Source: JBGCDD01 sp045105075 (GTDB lineage Bacteria; Pseudomonadota; Alphaproteobacteria; Rhodobacterales; Rhodobacteraceae). From it: DNA of 23,267 bases. Positions 22,451-23,267 of this stretch are shown here, in pieces (within the stretch, counting starts at the first letter, position 1; every line of letters starts with the position of its first letter). The DNA is taken from assembly GCA_045105075.1 (NCBI GenBank), contig JBGCDD010000130.1, forward strand, positions 1-23,267, read 5' to 3'. The notes below the pieces were generated by a model. That model had not been told where the DNA came from. It saw only the letters and a list, made by a program, of their open reading frames with translations, and made no database searches. A program made the position numbers and the translations under genes.

Positions 22451-22531
22451 AACGCCCCCGAGCCCAAACCTGACGCGCAATCTATCAGGTTCGCGCGCCG
22501 GCGACACCCCCGCACACCGCCGCCGATCTCC

Positions 22532-23005
22532 TTAGCCGCGCCGCGTGATCCCTATGCCACGCCCCACCCGTTCGGGGCGCCCCAGCACATCATGCGCTGC
22601 CTGCATCACCTCCAGCTTGGCCTTGATATCACTGGGAAAAGGCGCAACCCGCGGCCCCGAGCGGTCAATATGCAGCGCCATCGCCTCGCCCGTCGCGGCC
22701 AGCCAACCATCCTCATGGCGGATCTCCTGATAGGCGTGAAACCGCTTTTCATCATGATCAATCAGCTGAAACGACACCCTCACCTTTGACCCCTCATGCA
22801 GCTCGCGCACGTAACAAATATGAAACTCCCCGGTATATGTGGTGAACCCTCGCGCTGCATATTCCGGCCCAAAGCCAAACATTTCGTAAACCTGATCCGC
22901 ACAACGATCAAAAAGCACGTTGTAATAGGCCATGTTCATATGCGCGTTGTAATCCGTCCACGCCGGATCAACCTCCATCACACTCGACACAAACGGCGCG
23001 TCCAT
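22532..23005 (-). CDS. 4HBT-fold acyl-CoA thioesterase family protein
   Basis: A 157-residue single hot-dog domain protein of the 4-hydroxybenzoyl-CoA thioesterase family. The N-terminal catalytic loop WTDYNAHMNMAYYNVLFD carries the conserved Asp and His; the usual N-G-H is N-A-H here. The following helix and strands (EFHICYVRELHEGSKV, EKRFHAYQEI, LAATGEAMALHIDR) match the family. It probably hydrolyses a small acyl-CoA in the cytoplasm. Relatives are often found beside carnitine or beta-keto acid catabolic genes, but none is present here, so the substrate is unknown. Its ATG (23005) overlaps the stop codon of the preceding TPR gene (TGATG), indicating coupled translation; a GTG at 23008 is possible. 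Confidence 0.85.
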   Translation of the reverse strand: MDAPFVSSVMEVDPAWTDYNAHMNMAYYNVLFDRCADQVYEMFGFGPEYAARGFTTYTGEFHICYVRELHEGSKVRVSFQLIDHDEKRFHAYQEIRHEDGWLAATGEAMALHIDRSGPRVAPFPSDIKAKLEVMQAAHDVLGRPERVGRGIGITRRG

Positions 23006-23267
23006 CACACCTCTCCCTCTTCCAAAGCGGCCAGTATCTTGGCGCGCAATTCACTGGCTATGTTGTGAAAATAGGGCGACGCGTCCGGGTCAAAAACCTC
23101 CAGCGCCGCCTCCACATGCGCCCGCGCCCGGCGCAAATGCCCGTCCCGCGCCCCCGCATCGTCTTGCGCTGCCAACGCCTGTGCCGCCAGCGCCAGGTTT
23201 TCCTGCGTCATCGCCCAGCCCATCGGCACGCGGTCGCGCGTGCGTTCCTCAAGCGCGGCGCGAAAGG
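23005..23267 (-). CDS. C-terminal end of a TPR repeat protein (cut by right window edge)
   Basis: The frame runs open off the right edge, so only about the last 86 residues are visible. They begin with ALEERTRDRVPMGWAMTQE and continue NLALAAQALA. This is one unit of the recognisable alphaproteobacterial TPR family in which each repeat reads close to EERTRDRVPLDWAMTQNNLG. The visible part then diverges into a terminal helical pair (RRARAHVEAALEVFDPD, FHNIASELRAKILAALE). The complete protein presumably has many such repeats and acts as a scaffold; its enzymatic or signalling role cannot be judged. An internal GTG at 23229 is not needed as a start. The stop overlaps the thioesterase start. Confidence 0.7.
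   Translation of the reverse strand, partial: FRAALEERTRDRVPMGWAMTQENLALAAQALAAQDDAGARDGHLRRARAHVEAALEVFDPDASPYFHNIASELRAKILAALEEGEV

Overview
The window looks like chromosome of a GC-rich alphaproteobacterium, most likely a Rhodobacterales (Roseobacter-type) species. The basis is the end of a division/cell-wall cluster in the order murB-ddl-ftsQ-ftsA-ftsZ-lpxC followed by bamD and recN, an alphaproteobacterial FtsZ with a long linker and a terminal IPAFLRRQ peptide, a CobS/CobT cobaltochelatase pair, CtrA-type binding sites, and the BolA / J-domain / CobS / CobT neighbourhood. No tRNA, rRNA, CRISPR array, insertion sequence or phage gene was seen, and no gene-free stretch exceeds 300 bases.

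Layout, plus strand (3-12825). A membrane-anchored protein of unknown function is cut by the left edge. Then come murB and ddl (peptidoglycan precursors), ftsQ and ftsA (divisome) and ftsZ. A terminator-like hairpin separates ftsA from ftsZ, and a strong intrinsic terminator follows ftsZ. lpxC (lipid A), bamD (outer-membrane assembly) and recN (DNA repair) follow. After a 295-base gap holding an exact CRP-type palindrome come a small unknown membrane protein and a ClC chloride-transport protein.

Layout, minus strand (21578 down to 12949). The order of transcription is a J-domain protein, then a receiver / CHASE-like sensor kinase / receiver operon, then cobS, cobT, an M24 aminopeptidase P and a DUF427 protein. 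bolA (plus) is divergent from the J-domain gene. It converges on a DUF4177 protein, and the two stop codons share one TTAA. Upstream of that, on the minus strand, are a 4HBT thioesterase and the C-terminus of a TPR protein cut by the right edge.

Most genes are ordinary housekeeping genes. The least ordinary part is the two-component cassette at 18287-20794. It has two output-less receivers flanking one membrane histidine kinase, lower GC than its neighbours in hand-counted lines, and a position between two genes that I expect to be adjacent in relatives. Its upstream region carries two similar CtrA-type boxes 60 bp apart plus a perfect dyad just before the first start codon. I infer a laterally placed signalling module wired into CtrA control. 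A two-copy intergenic repeat and a ClC protein with the channel-type residue at the proton-glutamate position are further points of interest.
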